This document shows positions 15,457 to 17,330 of a stretch of DNA of 17,330 bases, one piece after another (positions within the stretch are counted from its first letter, which is position 1; each line of letters opens with the position of its first letter). The stretch covers positions 1-17,330 of the forward strand of contig CAMLML010000086.1 in assembly GCA_946481095.1 (NCBI GenBank), given 5' to 3'. Made by a program: the position numbers and the translations under genes. The DNA is from an uncultured Cellvibrio sp. GTDB taxonomy: Bacteria; Pseudomonadota; Gammaproteobacteria; Pseudomonadales; Cellvibrionaceae. The notes below the pieces were generated by a model. The model did no database searches and was not told the origin of the DNA. It was given only the letters and a program-made list of their open reading frames with translations.

Positions 15457-16635
15457 ATGTCAATTGAAGAATTCGAAGAAATAGCACATACCGGCGGAAA
15501 AATTACCTTTGTGCACCATCCAGGACAAGGGACCGCCATAAAGATTGAACACTGCAATCCTTGGGCTGCCTCATTGCATCAAGTATGCATCTCATTCGAA
15601 GGTGAAATTCTTGACTTCGTTCCATTCGGTGGGATCGGGCGTGCTATACCTTATCCTCAACCTTCAATATTGGCATTTTTAATATCTGATAAGGAGGGGT
15701 TGTTTGGGCGGCAATGTCCGGAATGTAATTCATATTTCAGAAGTAACTTTCTCACATCTAAAACAACGTGCGCCTATTGTGGACACCAAAATCGCGGAGT
15801 TGAGTTTCTAACTAAAAATCAACTTCAATTCATACAGCAGTTCTGTTGCAGCTTTATTGAGGCCGACACAACCCGGCAAACAATCGAGGTAAACCTCGAT
15901 GATTTAATTAATGGTCTTGATGAAAACCAACCAGGGTGGGTCTACTCGGAAGAAAGACAGCAATCGAAACATACATGTTCAAATTGTCGATGCATATACG
16001 ATATCCTCGGTGATTATGGTGTTTGCCCTTGCTGTAGTAGGCCGAACTTTAGAAGCGTTGTGATTCGAAAATTTGATGAATTTGAACAACAGTTTATCGA
16101 TGTAGATACAAACATAACTGATCGACACGAACGAGAAGTTGAATGGGAAAAGCTCACGCGTTGTGTTTCCGAATTTGAAACACTTGCAAACACCGTAAGA
16201 ATGCAACTTTTGAAAATTCCATTAATTCCTCATCGTCGGGCGGCCTTATCTAGAGTCGGATTTCAGCGAATAATTAATTCATCAGAACAAATCGAGAATT
16301 GGTTTGGAATTAAAATATTAGAAGGGTTGACTGACGATGACATATCATTCCTTAACAAAATGTTTAATAGAAGGCATGTTTTCACTCACAATGGTGGCCG
16401 TGTCGATCAAGAATATTTAGATAATACAGGCGATGTGTCTGTACGGATAAACCAAGTAATACGCCTTCGTAGCAAGGAAATACGGAGGCTTATCCCAATG
16501 GTTCGCCAGTGCGCAATTAATTTTGTGGATGGACTTGAAGCACTTGGGAATACTATGACTTCTGGCAACGACGAGGGGGGCGGAAGGTTAAGAGAGAGAA
16601 ACGGGACGGAGGGGTTTAATTTTGATCAGATTTAA
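15457..16635 (+). CDS. Two-zinc-ribbon protein with C-terminal HEPN-like R-x4-H motif
   Basis: 392 aa from the ATG at 15457, chosen because GGGA (15446-15449) is 7 nt upstream; a GTG two codons earlier is possible. No named family recognised. Two four-cysteine zinc ribbons are clear: Cys87/Cys90 with Cys105/Cys108 ('CPEC', 'CAYC') and Cys174/Cys177 with Cys190/Cys193 ('CSNC', 'CPCC'). The C-terminal half is helical. It includes 'FLNKMFNRRHVFTHNGG', where Arg306 and His311 form the R-x4-H arrangement typical of HEPN ribonuclease-type domains. By analogy it could be an RNA-cleaving defence or toxin protein whose ribbons sense nucleic acid or protein; this is inference. Codon choice (frequent ATA, AGA, AGG) differs from metE or dapE, and its neighbours are a gene remnant and an orphan lipoprotein, suggesting horizontal acquisition. 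The last ~20 residues are a G-rich, low-complexity tail. Confidence 0.7.
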   Translation: MSIEEFEEIAHTGGKITFVHHPGQGTAIKIEHCNPWAASLHQVCISFEGEILDFVPFGGIGRAIPYPQPSILAFLISDKEGLFGRQCPECNSYFRSNFLTSKTTCAYCGHQNRGVEFLTKNQLQFIQQFCCSFIEADTTRQTIEVNLDDLINGLDENQPGWVYSEERQQSKHTCSNCRCIYDILGDYGVCPCCSRPNFRSVVIRKFDEFEQQFIDVDTNITDRHEREVEWEKLTRCVSEFETLANTVRMQLLKIPLIPHRRAALSRVGFQRIINSSEQIENWFGIKILEGLTDDDISFLNKMFNRRHVFTHNGGRVDQEYLDNTGDVSVRINQVIRLRSKEIRRLIPMVRQCAINFVDGLEALGNTMTSGNDEGGGRLRERNGTEGFNFDQI

Positions 16636-16731
16636 TAGAATAGCCTGCGCTTGGTTGAAATTTTGCTCTGATCCCAATTGTTGTTAAGTAATAGTGTTCA
16701 ATATCGATAAGCTTTAGCCTGAGAAATACAG

Positions 16732-17262
16732 ATGAAAATAATTTATATATTTTGTGTTGTGTCTATATTAACGGCATGCGCCAGTGGTATTAAATCGAGA
16801 AAAACTATCAATCCTTATACGCAGGAGGCTACGTATTTATATGAACCAATTACAACCGCAAGTTGTGAAAATTCAGAGGAAAAAGATAACTCTGTAACGA
16901 TTGGTCTTATGGGAGTGAAAGAAATTGACACATTCATTCTGAGGTATAAAGGTAAGATTGGGATGTTCATTAATCCAAACGTGGGGCTTGAATTATATGT
17001 GGATGATAAAGTTGTTTGGCTGAAGGGAACCAATATCAATGAAACAACAATTGTGTTTGGGCCAGATGTTGTGGACAAGAAGCCCGTATATACTGGATCA
17101 ATTTTAGAAAGTGTTTATTATCAAGTTACACAGGATGTCCTAAATGATATTGGCCGAGCTCAAAAAGTCAAATTGGTAATATCGGGACAGAATAGGACGG
17201 AAGAAAGGTGCTTATATACTGATGAATTAAAAAAGCTTCTTATTGTCTTACAGAAACAATAA
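16732..17262 (+). CDS. Predicted lipoprotein, family unknown
   Basis: 176 aa. Signal sequence 'MKIIYIFCVVSILTAC' ends in a lipobox, L-T-A-Cys16. Residue +2 is Ala, so Lol sorting to the outer membrane is expected. The mature protein has no recognised domain. It is beta-rich, with 'YTQEATYLYEPI', 'IGMFINPNVGLELYVDDKVVWLKG' and 'VKLVISGQNRTEERCLY' stretches. Mature cysteines occur near 'ASCEN' and 'EERCLY' and could pair in the periplasm. The ribosome site is weak (TGAGAA region). It is 96 bp downstream of the zinc-ribbon/HEPN gene on the same strand; whether they share a transcript is unclear. The remaining 68 bp of the window hold no gene. Confidence 0.72.
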   Translation: MKIIYIFCVVSILTACASGIKSRKTINPYTQEATYLYEPITTASCENSEEKDNSVTIGLMGVKEIDTFILRYKGKIGMFINPNVGLELYVDDKVVWLKGTNINETTIVFGPDVVDKKPVYTGSILESVYYQVTQDVLNDIGRAQKVKLVISGQNRTEERCLYTDELKKLLIVLQKQ

Positions 17263-17330
17263 TTGGTGAGAATTTGGGTCAGATACCGTCTTGATCCGCA
17301 AGCCCTAAACCACTAAATTTTCTGTAAAAG

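Noticed and set aside
16732..17262. Lipoprotein as antitoxin or immunity partner of the zinc-ribbon/HEPN protein
   Set aside because: It has a lipobox and would leave the cytosol, so it cannot directly neutralise a cytosolic RNase. The 96-bp gap also gives no sign of coupling.

Overview
This window looks like chromosomal DNA of a moderately AT-rich gammaproteobacterium. The likeliest source is the Cellvibrionales (Cellvibrio or a relative). This rests on the YhdP, DUF3014, MetE/MetR, DapE and YaeQ proteins and on intergenic repeat types I associate with that group. It is inference from gene content, not a database result.

Layout. Positions 1-4688 (+) hold a YhdP-type AsmA/TamB-like envelope protein, open at its 5' end, followed 15 bp later by a DUF3014 membrane-anchored protein. 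A YjdF/DUF2238 membrane protein (-) converges on them across a paired palindromic repeat. Next is the classic divergent pair metE (-) and metR (+): cobalamin-independent methionine synthase and its LysR-type regulator. The shared 339-bp control region carries a perfect dyad and a nested repeat cluster. metR converges, with a 1-bp gap, on a run of minus-strand genes: DUF1272 zinc-ribbon protein, membrane-anchored peptidoglycan-binding-domain protein, GyrI-like protein, periplasmic solute-binding-like protein, dapE (lysine and meso-diaminopimelate synthesis) and an RluA-family pseudouridine synthase. The last of these is divergent, with a 24-bp gap, from yaeQ (+).

After yaeQ the character changes. 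The right end (14.7-17.3 kb) looks accessory. It holds a 39-codon ORF with a strong Shine-Dalgarno, coupled to what appears to be an internally deleted Fic-family gene that keeps only the N-terminal tip and C-terminal winged helix. Then come a REP-like hairpin, an orphan protein with two zinc ribbons and a HEPN-like R-x4-H motif (a candidate RNase or defence protein), and an orphan lipoprotein.

The window is rich in small dispersed elements. There are two families of GC-rich palindromes, always in inverted pairs (4.7, 5.5 and 8.2 kb). There is a 110-bp MITE with terminal inverted repeats and a 5-bp target duplication that replaced a TAA stop by TGA at the same codon. There is also a 104-bp element with 26-bp arms between dapE and the pseudouridine synthase gene. 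No tRNA, rRNA, CRISPR array, intact transposase gene or integrase was seen.
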